Shown here one piece after another: positions 26,705-35,659 of a DNA stretch of 38,705 nt. The stretch is taken from the NCBI RefSeq assembly GCF_008632125.1, contig NZ_VWRN01000044.1, forward strand, positions 1 through 38,705. The letters run 5' to 3'. The notes under the pieces are model-generated. The model was not told the DNA's origin, searched no databases, and saw only the letters and a list, made by a program, of their open reading frames with translations. Both the position numbers and the translations under genes were made by a program. Each line of letters begins with the position of its first letter. Positions within the stretch are counted from its first letter, which is position 1. The stretch comes from Cupriavidus cauae. Lineage in GTDB: Bacteria > Pseudomonadota > Gammaproteobacteria > Burkholderiales > Burkholderiaceae.

Positions 26705-27991
26705 TCAGCCTAAGGGCGGGGCCTCGAGGAGCTTGACGACATCACGGTGGCCGGCGTGCAGCGCCAGCTGGGCGGCTGTGTGGCCGGCTTCGTTCCGGGC
26801 GTAGACGTTTGCGCCGGCGTTGACCAATTGCCTGACGATGTCGGTCTTTCCGTTGGCAGCCGCGGTCATCAGCGCGGCGTTCCCGTGGTGGTCGCGCGCA
26901 TGGACATTGGCTCGCGCGGCAATCAGGGTCCGGACGACTTCATGCTGGCCCTTTTCCGAGGCCCGGATCAACGCCGTGTTGCCGAGATGATCGGTGGCGT
27001 CGCGATTGGCATCGGCCTTCAGCAGGCGCACCAGGACATCGACATGCCCATTTTCGGCCGCGAGCATCATCGGCGTAGCGCCGGCGTTGTTCATGGTATC
27101 GACGTTGGCGTTGGCCTTCACCAGCGCGTCGAAGATGGCAACGTGGCCTTTCTGCGCGGCGTGGCTCAGCGCCGTGTTCCCGCTCTCGGTTCTGAGATGG
27201 ACGTTGGCGTTGGCATCCAGCAGTACACGAACGGTGTCTATCGCCAAGAATTCCGTGGCAAGAATCAGGGCCGTGTATCTGGCATGGCTTGCTCCATCGA
27301 TATCGGCATTGACCTTGATCAGATCCCGCACCATGTCTGCGTGGTTCTGGCGCGCCGCCATCATCACGGCGGTGTGTCCGACGCTGTTCCTTGTGTGTAC
27401 GTGTGCGCCAGCCGCGAGCAGCCGAAGCAACAGGTGACGATTGCCGTGGATCGCCGCGAAGATCAATGCGGTGTCGCCTTTATGGTTTGCGGCATTGACG
27501 TTCGCGCCGGCATCCATCAGCGCGTCGGCAACATCGGTCCAATTCCTGTCTGCGGCCAGAATCAACGGTGTGTTTCCGTATCGGCCACTCGCCTCGAGAT
27601 TGGCGCCTGCGGAAATGAGCTGGCGGACGACTTCCAGATGGTTGTGAACGGTTGCCAGCAGCAAGGCGTTGTCGCCCGCGTTGTTCGCGGCATCGAGGCG
27701 GGCGCGCTCAGGGCCCTCCAGCAGGCAAGAGACGGCCTCGAGTGCGCCGTGTTCCGCGGCGACGATCAAGGCGGTGTTGCCCTGCGAGTCGGTCATGGTC
27801 GCCAGAGCCGGCTGCCGGGCCAGCCGGCTTGCGGCGGCGGCGCCGTTGCCCTGTTGCAGATCGAGGATCAGCTGGTCGAAGTCCGCGGGTGTCGGCGTTG
27901 TCGATTCTTGCGGGGAGGCAGCAGGGCTCGTGTCGAGGGGAGCAGAGGGAGCGGAGGGAGGGGTAGAACGGTTGACGATGGCGTGCAACAT
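26705..27991 (-). CDS. Cytoplasmic ankyrin-repeat protein (eleven repeats)
   Basis: This 428-residue protein has a Ser/Pro/Thr-rich N-terminus (about 1-60) and then eleven consecutive 33-residue ankyrin units with the G-x-T-A-L-x-x-A-A and L-x-x-x-G-A-N-V patterns. The last unit is truncated. No signal peptide or transmembrane segment is seen. GGAG stands seven bases before the ATG at 27991. It is presumably a protein-binding scaffold, but no partner is evident. It converges on the alcohol dehydrogenase gene and lies downstream of the exported hydrolase. Confidence 0.92.
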   Translation of the reverse strand: MLHAIVNRSTPPSAPSAPLDTSPAASPQESTTPTPADFDQLILDLQQGNGAAAASRLARQPALATMTDSQGNTALIVAAEHGALEAVSCLLEGPERARLDAANNAGDNALLLATVHNHLEVVRQLISAGANLEASGRYGNTPLILAADRNWTDVADALMDAGANVNAANHKGDTALIFAAIHGNRHLLLRLLAAGAHVHTRNSVGHTAVMMAARQNHADMVRDLIKVNADIDGASHARYTALILATEFLAIDTVRVLLDANANVHLRTESGNTALSHAAQKGHVAIFDALVKANANVDTMNNAGATPMMLAAENGHVDVLVRLLKADANRDATDHLGNTALIRASEKGQHEVVRTLIAARANVHARDHHGNAALMTAAANGKTDIVRQLVNAGANVYARNEAGHTAAQLALHAGHRDVVKLLEAPPLG

Positions 27992-28144
27992 GGGCGTTCT
28001 CCAGGAGAGGTGACCAGCGACGACCCTGCGGTGCTGGATGGAAGTCGCCGGGTGAGAAAAACGGCACCAAGTTTGATGCCGGCCCCCGAGCTCCACTTGC
28101 AGGCATGTCACCTTTTGATCGGAACTGACCGATCACAGCGGGTC

Positions 28145-28186
28145 GCCGACTCCATCCCGCCGACTCCATCCCGCCGACTCCATCAC
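28145..28186. repeat. 14-bp tandem repeat, three copies
   Basis: GCCGACTCCATCCC occurs three times in a row, the last copy ending in AC. It lies 22 bases beyond the hydrolase stop, between that gene and the ankyrin gene. Confidence 0.93.
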
Positions 28187-28208
28187 CGCGGCCCGTCAGC
28201 CTGCGCGC

Positions 28209-29279
28209 TCAACGCGGGCCGTCCGCAACCCCCAGCCCGCGCAGCAGCGCATTGTGGAACTGGGCCGGCGACTCGACCTGCGGCGAGTGGCCCAGCTCCG
28301 GGAAGGCGACCAGCGTTGCGTTCGGAATCGTGCGGGCCGCGCTCCGTCCGAGCACGGGGTAGTTGCCGAGCTTCGCGGCGATGTCCGGCGCCGCGCGATT
28401 GGCCCCCGGCGCGGTGTGGTCCTTCTCGCCGATCATCACCAGCGTCGGCACGCCGATCCGCGAGAACTCGTGGATGACCGGCTGCGTGAACAGCATCTCG
28501 GAGGTCTGCGCCTGGTTCCAGGCCACCTGTTCCTTGCCGGGACCGGCGTACATCCCGGCCTGCATCGATACCCATCGATCGTATTCGGGCCGCCACTTGC
28601 CGTTGTAGTAGAAGCGCAGCTGATAGGCCTTGATCGAATCGAAGCTGGTCTTGAGCTCGCCCTGATACAGCTGATCGACGGTGGCATAGGGGACGCCCTC
28701 GGCCTGCCAGTCTTCCAGCCCGATCGGATTGACCAGCACAAGCTGCTCCACCGTCTTCGGATACTGCAGCGCGAAGCGCGCGGCCAGCATGCCGCCCATC
28801 GAATGGCCGATCACGGTGGCGCGCGTCACGCCGCGCGATTGCAGCAGCGCCTGCGTATTGGCGGCGAGCTGCGCGAAGCTGAACTGGTATCCGCGCGGTT
28901 TGGTGGACGCGCAAAAGCCGATCTGGTCCGGCGCGATCACGCGAAAGCCGGCATTGGTCAGCGTGTCGATCGTCGCTTCCCACGTCGCGCCGCAGAAGTT
29001 CTTGCCGTGCAGCAGCACCGCGGTGCGGCCATTGGGCTTGCCCTTCGGCGCGACGTCCATGAAGGCCATCGACAGGTCCTGCTGCTGCGACTGGAAGGTG
29101 AAACGCTGGATCGGGTGGGGGTAGGCGAAGCCTTCGAGTTGCGGGCCGTAGGGGGTGACGGCTGGCGTCGGGGTGCTGGCCGCGGGTTCGGCGGCGGCGG
29201 CCGTTGTCGCGGCGGCGGTCATGGCGAGCGACACGGCAAGCGTCGACAGGGGCAACAGGCGGGTCGGAGTCGTTTTCAT
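28209..29279 (-). CDS. Exported alpha/beta hydrolase
   Basis: This 356-residue protein has a signal peptide (about 1-30, Ala-rich) and an alpha/beta-hydrolase fold. It has the oxyanion HG (91-92), nucleophile Ser160 in GHSMGG, acid Asp287 (GEKDH) and base His331 (ELGHS). Hydrophobic strands such as TAVLLHG and RVIAPDQIGF are in place. It should act in the periplasm on an ester, lactone or amide. A GGGAG ribosome site precedes the start. It stands alone, with a long inverted repeat upstream. Full family length; the substrate is not predictable. Confidence 0.93.
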   Translation of the reverse strand: MKTTPTRLLPLSTLAVSLAMTAAATTAAAAEPAASTPTPAVTPYGPQLEGFAYPHPIQRFTFQSQQQDLSMAFMDVAPKGKPNGRTAVLLHGKNFCGATWEATIDTLTNAGFRVIAPDQIGFCASTKPRGYQFSFAQLAANTQALLQSRGVTRATVIGHSMGGMLAARFALQYPKTVEQLVLVNPIGLEDWQAEGVPYATVDQLYQGELKTSFDSIKAYQLRFYYNGKWRPEYDRWVSMQAGMYAGPGKEQVAWNQAQTSEMLFTQPVIHEFSRIGVPTLVMIGEKDHTAPGANRAAPDIAAKLGNYPVLGRSAARTIPNATLVAFPELGHSPQVESPAQFHNALLRGLGVADGPR

Positions 29280-29392
29280 GCGGGGCTCCCAGGTGGGGCA
29301 AATGGCAGTGAGGAAACGGACTCGATGTGACCGTGGGGTAACAGTAAAGTTCAGGAAATGCGAGGCGCTTGCGGGGATTGCGAGCGCCGTTG

Positions 29393-29442
29393 CCCTCTCC
29401 CCCAGCCCCTCTCTCGCAAGCGGGAGAGGGTTTGGGAGAGGG
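29393..29442. repeat. Nested palindromic repeat (REP-like), possible bidirectional terminator
   Basis: CCCTCTCCC (29393-29401) pairs with GGGAGAGGG (29434-29442). Inside lies a second arm pair, CCCTCTC with GAGAGGG, around TCGCAAGCGG. The element lies just beyond the stop of the four-helix membrane protein gene and before the hydrolase. A degenerate relative occurs near 21911-21950. Elements of this look are scattered in many beta-proteobacterial genomes. Confidence 0.7.
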
Positions 29443-29451
29443 CACGCCGGC

Positions 29452-29952
29452 TCATCCGAACGCCAGCATCCTCCCCGCCAGCATCACGGTCGCCCACAGC
29501 CCCAGCGACAGCACTCCAGCCAGCCGGCCATGGCGGGAGGTTCGGTGCGGGTCCGGGCTCCGACGCCGGCGCCGGCGCGAGGCCAGATGCAGCGCCAGCG
29601 CGTTCAGGGCCGCGGCAGCGATCAGCGCAAGCTTGGCGGCGAACCACGGGTTCGACAGGTACTCCCGCGCCGCCGGCGCAAACAGCAGCAGTCCCGACAG
29701 CGCCGCCAGCACGAAGCCGGCGAGCGACAGCGGTACCAACGTCCGCTGCAGCGCGGCGTCATCGAGCTGCAGCAAGCCGCCGGCGAGCCGCAGGTCGACC
29801 ACCGCAATGGTGCCGAACAGCAGCGCGATGCCGAGCAGATGCAGCCAGCTGACCAGCGGATAAGCCCACGTCGATCCACGCAGCGCAACGACCGGCTGCC
29901 ATGCTTCGACCGCTGCGAACCAGGCGTTCCACGCTTCCATGCCGCTACTCAC
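29452..29952 (-). CDS. Small four-helix membrane protein (DUF6644-like)
   Basis: This 166-residue inner-membrane protein has about four hydrophobic helices: WLHLLGIALLFGTIAVVDL, LSLAGFVLAALSGLLLF, FAAKLALIAAAALNALALHL and a final VLSLGLWATVMLAG. A basic Arg run lies between helices 3 and 4. The helix-1 His and helix-2 pattern resemble DUF6644/CopD-like proteins. The start is GTG at 29952 or ATG at 29940; both lie within 25 bases of the previous stop, so it forms an operon with the DUF6152-like gene. Function unknown. Confidence 0.82.
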   Translation of the reverse strand: MSSGMEAWNAWFAAVEAWQPVVALRGSTWAYPLVSWLHLLGIALLFGTIAVVDLRLAGGLLQLDDAALQRTLVPLSLAGFVLAALSGLLLFAPAAREYLSNPWFAAKLALIAAAALNALALHLASRRRRRRSPDPHRTSRHGRLAGVLSLGLWATVMLAGRMLAFG

Positions 29953-29964
29953 CCACCGTCCCGC

Positions 29965-30459
29965 TCAGCCGCGCGGCGCGCCGCTGCATCCGGCGGGCAG
30001 CGCGACCGATTGCTGGCGTACGCCGACGCCGTCCAGCACGATCAGGGCCGGCCTGGCGACATGGCGGTCGGCGCAGGACGGAAAGCCGATCGCCTCGAGC
30101 CGGTCGCCGGGGCGCGGCTCGCGCGGCATGCCCCATCGTTCGAGCCGATTGATCGGTGCCAGGTCGAGCGTCCAGCGTCCGGGCGGGGCCGGCGCGCGTA
30201 CCGCCGCCAGCGTGCGGGCAAAGCCAAGTTCGGCGAGGTCGGGCGGCACGGGCAAGGCGTTCCAGTTCGCGGGCAGGGCCTTGGCGTCGACCTCGATCGT
30301 TACCTGCGGATGCGGGTTGCGCCAGGTCACCGACACCACGCGGCCGGAGAAGTAGAGCGGCTCGGCGGTGTCGTAATACCCCCAGCCGTGATGCGCCGAC
30401 GCGGGCTTTGCCAGCGTCATTGCCAGGCCGCACAGCGCAATTGCCAGCAGCTGCTTCAT
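29965..30459 (-). CDS. DUF6152-like periplasmic protein
   Basis: This 164-residue protein has a signal peptide cleaved after ASA22, exposing HHGWG, the hallmark of DUF6152-type proteins. The body is beta-rich (YFSGRVVSVTWRNPHP, RPGDRLEAIGFPS). AAGGAAGG precedes the ATG at 30459. It is first in a two-gene unit with the four-helix membrane protein and is divergent from a LysR regulator. The N-terminal His pair suggests metal binding, but that is inference. Confidence 0.85.
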   Translation of the reverse strand: MKQLLAIALCGLAMTLAKPASAHHGWGYYDTAEPLYFSGRVVSVTWRNPHPQVTIEVDAKALPANWNALPVPPDLAELGFARTLAAVRAPAPPGRWTLDLAPINRLERWGMPREPRPGDRLEAIGFPSCADRHVARPALIVLDGVGVRQQSVALPAGCSGAPRG

Positions 30460-30490
30460 CGTTCCTTCCTTGGGCGAGTCCATGGCGGCG

Positions 30491-30519
30491 AAGATAGCCC
30501 TCGCCAATCCATACATCAA
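30491..30519 (-). promoter_or_regulatory. Sigma70-like promoter candidate for the DUF6152/membrane-protein pair
   Basis: On the minus strand TTGATG (30514-30519) and TATCTT (30491-30496) are separated by 17 bases. They lie in the 100-base gap shared with the divergent LysR gene, the expected place for LysR-type control. Confidence 0.4.
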
Positions 30520-30559
30520 TCACCCAAAATGGCATCGTTCGATACGTCCGAGGGTATCA

Positions 30560-31497
30560 ATGGAATTCCAGCAACTGAAGCTGTTCCTGGCGGTGGCCGA
30601 CGCCTTGCATTTCGGCCGGGCCGCACAGCAGGTCGGCATGGCGCAGCCGCATCTGAGCCGGGCGATCGCCAGGCTGGAAGAGGAAATCGGCGTGCGGCTG
30701 TTCGACCGGACCAGCCGGCGCGTCGCGCTGACGGCCGCCGGCGAGCGGCTGCGCGAGGAGGCGATCGAGATGCTGCAGGCGGAGCGGCGCGCGCAGCAAG
30801 CCGCGCGGGCGGCGGGACAGCAACGGCGTCGGCGCCTGCGTATTGCCTACGTTTCGGCTGCGCTCTATCGCGCCTTGCCGGCGGCGCTGCGCAGCCTGTC
30901 GAGTTCGTCCGAACCGATCGAGTTCGCGCTGCAGGAGGCCACCCCAACGAGCAGCTGGCGCTGATCGCCGCCGGCGAGATCGATCTGGGCATCGGCCACC
31001 CGCCATTCGATACGCATGCGCGCCTTGCCAGCGTGCTGCTGGCAAACGACCGCTTCGACGCCGTGCTGCCGGCCGACCACCGCCTTGCCGGCCGAGCGGC
31101 GATCCGTGTCGAAGAGCTCGCCACAGAGCCCCTGGTGCTGTTCCCCGAGGCGCAGGGGCCGGCGCTGTATGCCGCGATACGCGACCGCTGTCGCGTGGCG
31201 GGTCGCTCGATTCAGGTGGCGGCGACCGCGCCGCGCCTGCATGGGCAGTTGTCGCTGGTCGCGGCGGGACTGGGCATCGGATTGGCGCGGACGCAGTCGC
31301 GCAGCCTGGAAGTGGCGGGCACGGTGCGCGTCCCCCTCAAGCCCTATCCGGCCGCGATGGTGCTGCCGCTGGCGGCGCTCTACGACCCGCGCTCGCGCCA
31401 TCCGGCCTTGCCGCTCGCGCTGGCGGCATTGCGGCGCGCGGTGGCGGCGCGCGCCGGCGGTGCAAGGCGGGGCGAGGGCGCTGCAATGACGCATTGA
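30560..31497 (+). pseudogene. LysR-family transcriptional regulator with a one-base frameshift
   Basis: The first frame encodes a normal LysR helix-turn-helix (MEFQQLKLFLAVAD, FGRAAQQVGMAQPHLSRAI, LFDRTSRRV) and part of the linker, then shifts at about 30943. The rest of the effector domain continues in another frame (NEQLALIAAGEIDLGIG through to TGA at 31495). Adding one C to the CCCC run in GCCACCCCAACG restores a continuous protein of about 312 residues, the normal family length. The start has GAGGG upstream. It is either a real frameshift or a homopolymer sequencing error. It is divergent from the DUF6152-like operon, its likely target. Confidence 0.85.
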
Positions 31498-31523
31498 TGG
31501 CGCATTGATGGCGCGTTGATGGC
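31491..31523. repeat. 11-bp tandem repeat, three copies, across a stop codon
   Basis: GCATTGATGGC is present at 31491-31501 and 31502-31512, and as GCGTTGATGGC at 31513-31523. The TGA stop of the LysR gene lies in the first unit. Confidence 0.93.
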
Positions 31524-31672
31524 GCCTTCGGGGTGGATTCAGGCCGGGAGGGGCAGCGCGGCGGAGTGGCGGTGGGGCAGAACGCCTGAGGGCAAGAGCG
31601 GCAGAGCGGCGGAGGGCCGCATCGATCTGCCCCCATATGCGAAGAACGGATAAGGCCGAACGATTTGATTCG

Positions 31673-31702
31673 TTGACTGGCGATGGGCGGTCTCCTTAGC
31701 AT
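31673..31702 (+). promoter_or_regulatory. Sigma70-like promoter candidate for the dioxygenase/ABC operon
   Basis: TTGACT (31673-31678) and TAGCAT (31697-31702) are 18 bases apart, 75 bases before the dioxygenase start. A sulfur-starvation activator of the CysB/Cbl type would be expected for such genes, but I cannot identify its site. Confidence 0.45.
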
Positions 31703-31776
31703 CGATCCCATTCGATGCCAGCGCGAGCACCGCCTTTGCATCGTGCCTTGATCCATTTCGAACTCCGTATCCAGAC

Positions 31777-32691
31777 ATGACCGTTTCCCTCCAGGCGGCA
31801 CGGCCCGCGCGTCCTCCCGTCGTGACGCCACGCGCCGGCACCGGCTTCGAGATCCGTCCCTTCGACGCGCCGCTGGGCGCCGAAGTCGTGGGGCTGGACC
31901 TGTCGCAGCCGCTGTCGGACGCGGATTTCGCCCGTATCCACCGTGCCCATCTGGACCACCACGTGCTGGTGTTTCGCGACCAGCGCATCACGCCCGACGA
32001 ACAGATTGCGTTCAGCCGGCGCTTTGGCCCGCTGCAGATCCACGTGCTGCACCAGTTCCAGTTGCCAGGCCATCCGGAGATCCTGATCGTCTCCAACGTG
32101 CTGAAGGACGGCAAGCCAATCGGCCTTGGCGATGCCGGCCATTTCTGGCATTCGGACCTGTCGTACAAGGAAAAGCCGAGCCTGGGCTCGCTTCTCCATG
32201 CGCAGGAGCTGCCGGCCGAGGGCGGCGACACGCTGTTCGCCAACCAGCATTTGGCCTGGGAGACGCTGCCGGCCGAATTGAAGCGGGCGGTCGAAGGGCG
32301 CCAGGCCGAACACACCTATCTCGCGCGCTATGCCGAGCTGCAGCAGCGCAGCCCGTGGCGCCCGAACCTGACGGCCGAGCAGATCGCGCAGGTCAAGCCG
32401 GTGCTGCAGCCCGTCGTGCGCACGCATCCGGAGACCGGCCGGCGCGCGCTGTTCGTCAGCGAGCATTTCACCACGCGGATCGTCGGCCTGCCCGACGATG
32501 AAAGCCGCGCGCTGCTCGACGCGCTGTTCGCGCACAGCGTCAAGCCGGAATTCGTCTATCGCCACCGCTGGCAGCCGCACGATCTGGTGTTCTGGGACAA
32601 CCGCTCGCTGCTGCATCTGGCGGCCGGCTGTCCGGCCGATCAGCGCCGCGTGATGTACCGCACCACGGTCGAGGGCGACATCCCGTTCTGA
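31777..32691 (+). CDS. TauD/TfdA-family Fe(II)/2-oxoglutarate dioxygenase
   Basis: This 304-residue cytoplasmic dioxygenase has the iron facial triad His125-x-Asp127 (HFWHSD) and His280 (LLHLAAG). Arg291 and Arg295 are spaced 11 and 15 residues after that His, as in TauD, for 2-oxoglutarate and substrate binding. It should oxygenate a sulfonate or similar compound next to the sulfur and release sulfite. It is followed by a binding protein, ATPase and permease of the taurine/alkanesulfonate type, so a sulfur-scavenging operon is the natural reading. Not all TauD homologues use taurine, so no symbol is given. Confidence 0.93.
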   Translation: MTVSLQAARPARPPVVTPRAGTGFEIRPFDAPLGAEVVGLDLSQPLSDADFARIHRAHLDHHVLVFRDQRITPDEQIAFSRRFGPLQIHVLHQFQLPGHPEILIVSNVLKDGKPIGLGDAGHFWHSDLSYKEKPSLGSLLHAQELPAEGGDTLFANQHLAWETLPAELKRAVEGRQAEHTYLARYAELQQRSPWRPNLTAEQIAQVKPVLQPVVRTHPETGRRALFVSEHFTTRIVGLPDDESRALLDALFAHSVKPEFVYRHRWQPHDLVFWDNRSLLHLAAGCPADQRRVMYRTTVEGDIPF

Positions 32692-32820
32692 CGGCACGGA
32701 CAACCCCGGGGCCGATCCGAAGCGGCCCGCAGTGGCGGGATTGGCCAGCCTGATGGACCGCCTCCTGGCGGTCCGACTACCCCTTCGCAAGACAACCAGA
32801 ATTTTCTCCGGAGCCCCACC

Positions 32821-33873
32821 ATGGCAGCACCGTATCCCCGTTCGTCCCTGCTCAGCAAACTGGGCCGCCGCCTGATTGCGCTTGCCGTTGGCGCCAGCGT
32901 CGGCGCCGGCGCACTGGCGTTTGCCAGACCGGCCCACGCCGAAGGGCAGATCCGCATCGCCGAGCAGTTCGGCGTGGTCTACCTGCTGCTCAACGTCGCC
33001 CGCGAACAGCAGCTGATCGAGAAGCAGGGACAGAAGCAGGGCATTGACATCAAGGTCGAATGGACCCGGCTGTCGGGCGGCGCCGCCGTCAACGACGCGC
33101 TGCTGTCGGGCGCGATCGACGTCGGCGGCGCGGGCGTCGGTCCGCTGCTGACGCTGTGGGACCGCACCCGCGGCAAGCAGAACGTCAAGGGCATCGCCTC
33201 GCTCGGCAGCTTCCCGTACTACCTGGTCAGCAACAATCCGAAGGTCAGGACGCTGGCCGATTTCACCGACAAGGATCGCATCGCATTGCCGGCGGTCACG
33301 GTGTCGGTACAGGCGCGCGTGCTGCAGCTGGCCGCGGCGAAGCAGTGGGGCGACAAGGCCTTCAACCAGCTCGACAAGTGGACCGTGGCGATGCCGCATC
33401 CCGAGGCGGCGTCGGCCATCATCAACGGCGGCACCGAGGTCACCGCGCATTTCGCCAATCCGCCGTTCCAGGAGCAGGAACTGGCCGGCAATCCGAACGC
33501 GCATATCGTGCTCAATTCGTACGACGTGCTCGGCGGTCCCAGTTCGTCGACGGTGCTGTACGCGACCGAGAAATTCCGCAACGAAAACCCGAAGACCTAC
33601 CGCGCCTTCGTCGACGCACTGGCCGAAGCGGCGCGCTTTGCCACCGCCAATCCCGAGGCCGCCGCCGACCTCTATATCCGCGCGAACAAGGCGAAGATCG
33701 ACCGCACGCTGCTGGTTGGCATCCTGAAGAACCCGCAGGTGCAATTCCGTATCGCGCCGCAGAACACCTTCGTGCTGGCGGAATTCATGCATCGCGTCGG
33801 CGCGATCCGCAATCAGCCGAAGTCCTGGCAGGACTATTTCTTCGCCGATCCGGCCACCGCGCAAGGGAGCTGA
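32821..33873 (+). CDS. Sulfonate/nitrate/taurine-type ABC substrate-binding protein
   Basis: This 350-residue periplasmic protein of the SsuA/TauA (NMT1-like) class has a signal peptide ending PAHA/EG near residue 40. The ligand-binding core includes LSGGAAVNDALLSGAIDVG (about 85-105) and G-G-P-S-S-S-T-V-L-Y. CGGAG stands seven bases before the ATG. The ATPase gene starts two bases after its stop. It delivers substrate to the permease encoded two genes downstream. Sulfonate specificity is inferred from the linked dioxygenase. Confidence 0.93.
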   Translation: MAAPYPRSSLLSKLGRRLIALAVGASVGAGALAFARPAHAEGQIRIAEQFGVVYLLLNVAREQQLIEKQGQKQGIDIKVEWTRLSGGAAVNDALLSGAIDVGGAGVGPLLTLWDRTRGKQNVKGIASLGSFPYYLVSNNPKVRTLADFTDKDRIALPAVTVSVQARVLQLAAAKQWGDKAFNQLDKWTVAMPHPEAASAIINGGTEVTAHFANPPFQEQELAGNPNAHIVLNSYDVLGGPSSSTVLYATEKFRNENPKTYRAFVDALAEAARFATANPEAAADLYIRANKAKIDRTLLVGILKNPQVQFRIAPQNTFVLAEFMHRVGAIRNQPKSWQDYFFADPATAQGS

Positions 33874-33875
33874 TC

Positions 33876-34757
33876 ATGACCGCCACCGTCTCGCAACCGC
33901 TGCGCGTGGTCGGCGCCGCCGGCCAACGCGGCCCCCTGCTGCAGATCGACGACGTCTCGCTCGAGTATCGGACGCCGGAGCGCGTGGTGCGCGCGACGCA
34001 CCGCGTCAGCTTCGATGTGCACGCCGGCGACCGCTTCGTGCTGCTGGGTCCCTCGGGCTGCGGCAAGTCGACGCTGCTGAAGGCGGTGGCGGGGTTCGTC
34101 CCGCCGATCGAGGGCGAGATCCGGCTCGACGGCGAACGCGTGCGCGCGCCGGGGCCGGATCGCATCGTCGTGTTCCAGGAATTCGACCAGCTGCCGCCGT
34201 GGAAGACGGTCAAGCAGAACGTGATGTTCCCGCTGATGCAGGCGCGCGGACTGCGCCGTGCCGAAGCGGCCGACGTGGCGCTGCACTACCTGGACAAGGT
34301 GGGCCTGGCCAACTTCGTGGACGCCTATCCGCATACGCTGTCCGGCGGCATGAAACAGCGTGTGGCGATCGCCCGGGCGCTGGCGCTGCGGCCCAAGGTG
34401 CTGCTGATGGACGAACCGTTCGCGGCGCTCGATGCGTTGACCCGCCGCCGCATGCAGGAGGAACTGCTGGCGCTGTGGCAGGACGCGGCCTTCACGCTGC
34501 TGTTCGTCACGCATTCGATCGAGGAGGCGCTGGTGGTCGGCAACCGCATCCTGCTGCTGTCGCCGCATCCGGGGCGCGTACGCGCCGAGCTGAACAGCCA
34601 CCAGTTCGATCTGCGCAGCCAGGGCAGCGCGGCCTTCCAGCAGACCGCGCAGCGCATCCATCGGCTGCTGTTCGATACGCCGGGGCCGGACGCCGCCGCC
34701 GACACTGACATCGCGGACGCCGCCGACATCCCGCCGCGTACCGCGCGGGCACGCTGA
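33876..34757 (+). CDS. Sulfonate/nitrate/taurine-type ABC ATP-binding protein
   Basis: This 293-residue ATPase of the SsuB/TauB class has Walker A GPSGCGKS (58-65), the Q-loop FQEFDQLPPW, signature LSGGM (155-159), Walker B LLMDEPFAALD and switch VTHSIEEAL. A C-terminal acidic tail of Asp/Ala repeats (ADTDIADAAD) is not typical of the family. The start lies two bases after the binding-protein stop with GGGAG upstream. The permease follows after 11 bases, so the three genes are one unit. Confidence 0.94.
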   Translation: MTATVSQPLRVVGAAGQRGPLLQIDDVSLEYRTPERVVRATHRVSFDVHAGDRFVLLGPSGCGKSTLLKAVAGFVPPIEGEIRLDGERVRAPGPDRIVVFQEFDQLPPWKTVKQNVMFPLMQARGLRRAEAADVALHYLDKVGLANFVDAYPHTLSGGMKQRVAIARALALRPKVLLMDEPFAALDALTRRRMQEELLALWQDAAFTLLFVTHSIEEALVVGNRILLLSPHPGRVRAELNSHQFDLRSQGSAAFQQTAQRIHRLLFDTPGPDAAADTDIADAADIPPRTARAR

Positions 34758-34768
34758 AGGGGACAGCC

Positions 34769-35659
34769 ATGACGACCATCGCCACTACGACAACGCAGTC
34801 CCTGCCGCCGCTGCGGCCCGAGTACGAACGCGAGCTCGAACCCTTCACCGCCACCGCGGTTGCGCGGGCGCTGCCGCTGCGCCAGCGGCTGTGGCAGAAC
34901 AGCGGATTGCGTCGCGCCGTGATCCTTCTGGTACTGGCGGCGCTGTGGGAGACCGTCGCCCGACTGCAGAACAACGATCTGCTGCTGCCATCCTTCCTTG
35001 CCACCGCCCAGGCCTTCGTCGAGGGCCTGACCACCGGCGAGCTGCTGAACAAGGCCGCGATCTCGCTGACGATCCTGCTGCAAGGCTATGCCGCCGGCAT
35101 TGCGCTCGCCTTCGTGCTGACCACGCTGGCGGTCTCCACGACGATCGGGCGCGACCTGCTCGATACGCTGACCGCGATGTTCAACCCCTTGCCGGCGATC
35201 GCCTTGCTGCCGCTCGCGCTGCTGTGGTTCGGCCTGGGCAGCGGCAGCCTGATCTTCGTGCTGATCCACTCGGTGCTGTGGCCGTTGGCGCTGAACACCT
35301 ATGCGGGCTTCCGTGGCGTGCCGGAGACCTTGCGCATGACGGGACGCAACTATGGCCTGCGGGGGCTGCGCTATGTGCTGCTGATCCTGGTGCCGGCCGC
35401 GCTGCCGGCCATTGTGTCGGGCCTGAAGATCGGCTGGGCCTTCGCCTGGCGCACGCTGATCGCGGCCGAGCTGGTGTTCGGCGCGTCGTCGGGCAAGGGC
35501 GGCCTGGGCTGGTATATCTTCCAGAACCGCAACGAGCTCTATACCGACCGCGTGTTCGCCGGGCTGGCGATGGTGATCCTGATCGGCCTGCTGGTGGAAG
35601 GGCTGGTGTTCCGCACGCTGGAGGCGGCCACGGTGCGGCGCTGGGGCATGCAGCGATAG
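34769..35659 (+). CDS. Sulfonate/nitrate/taurine-type ABC permease
   Basis: This 296-residue inner-membrane permease of the SsuC/TauC class has a cytoplasmic N-terminus of about 50 residues and then six helices. The coupling segment is around G-R-N-Y-G-L-R-G-L-R-Y and the conserved P-A-A-L-P-A-I-V-S-G-L-K-I-G-W-A-F-A-W stretch follows (about 210-230). The GGGLGWYIF-like region (GKGGLGWYIF) is also present. It completes the importer. The stop lies in the first unit of a 15-bp tandem repeat. Confidence 0.93.
   Translation: MTTIATTTTQSLPPLRPEYERELEPFTATAVARALPLRQRLWQNSGLRRAVILLVLAALWETVARLQNNDLLLPSFLATAQAFVEGLTTGELLNKAAISLTILLQGYAAGIALAFVLTTLAVSTTIGRDLLDTLTAMFNPLPAIALLPLALLWFGLGSGSLIFVLIHSVLWPLALNTYAGFRGVPETLRMTGRNYGLRGLRYVLLILVPAALPAIVSGLKIGWAFAWRTLIAAELVFGASSGKGGLGWYIFQNRNELYTDRVFAGLAMVILIGLLVEGLVFRTLEAATVRRWGMQR

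Noticed and set aside
29155..30560. A long plus-strand reading running from the hydrolase region into the LysR frame
   Set aside because: The part before about 30940 is antisense to three real genes. Only the segment after the frameshift has LysR similarity.
31696..33864. A 722-codon minus-strand frame opposite the dioxygenase and binding-protein genes
   Set aside because: It is antisense to two complete, motif-bearing genes and has the same Arg/His-rich shadow composition.
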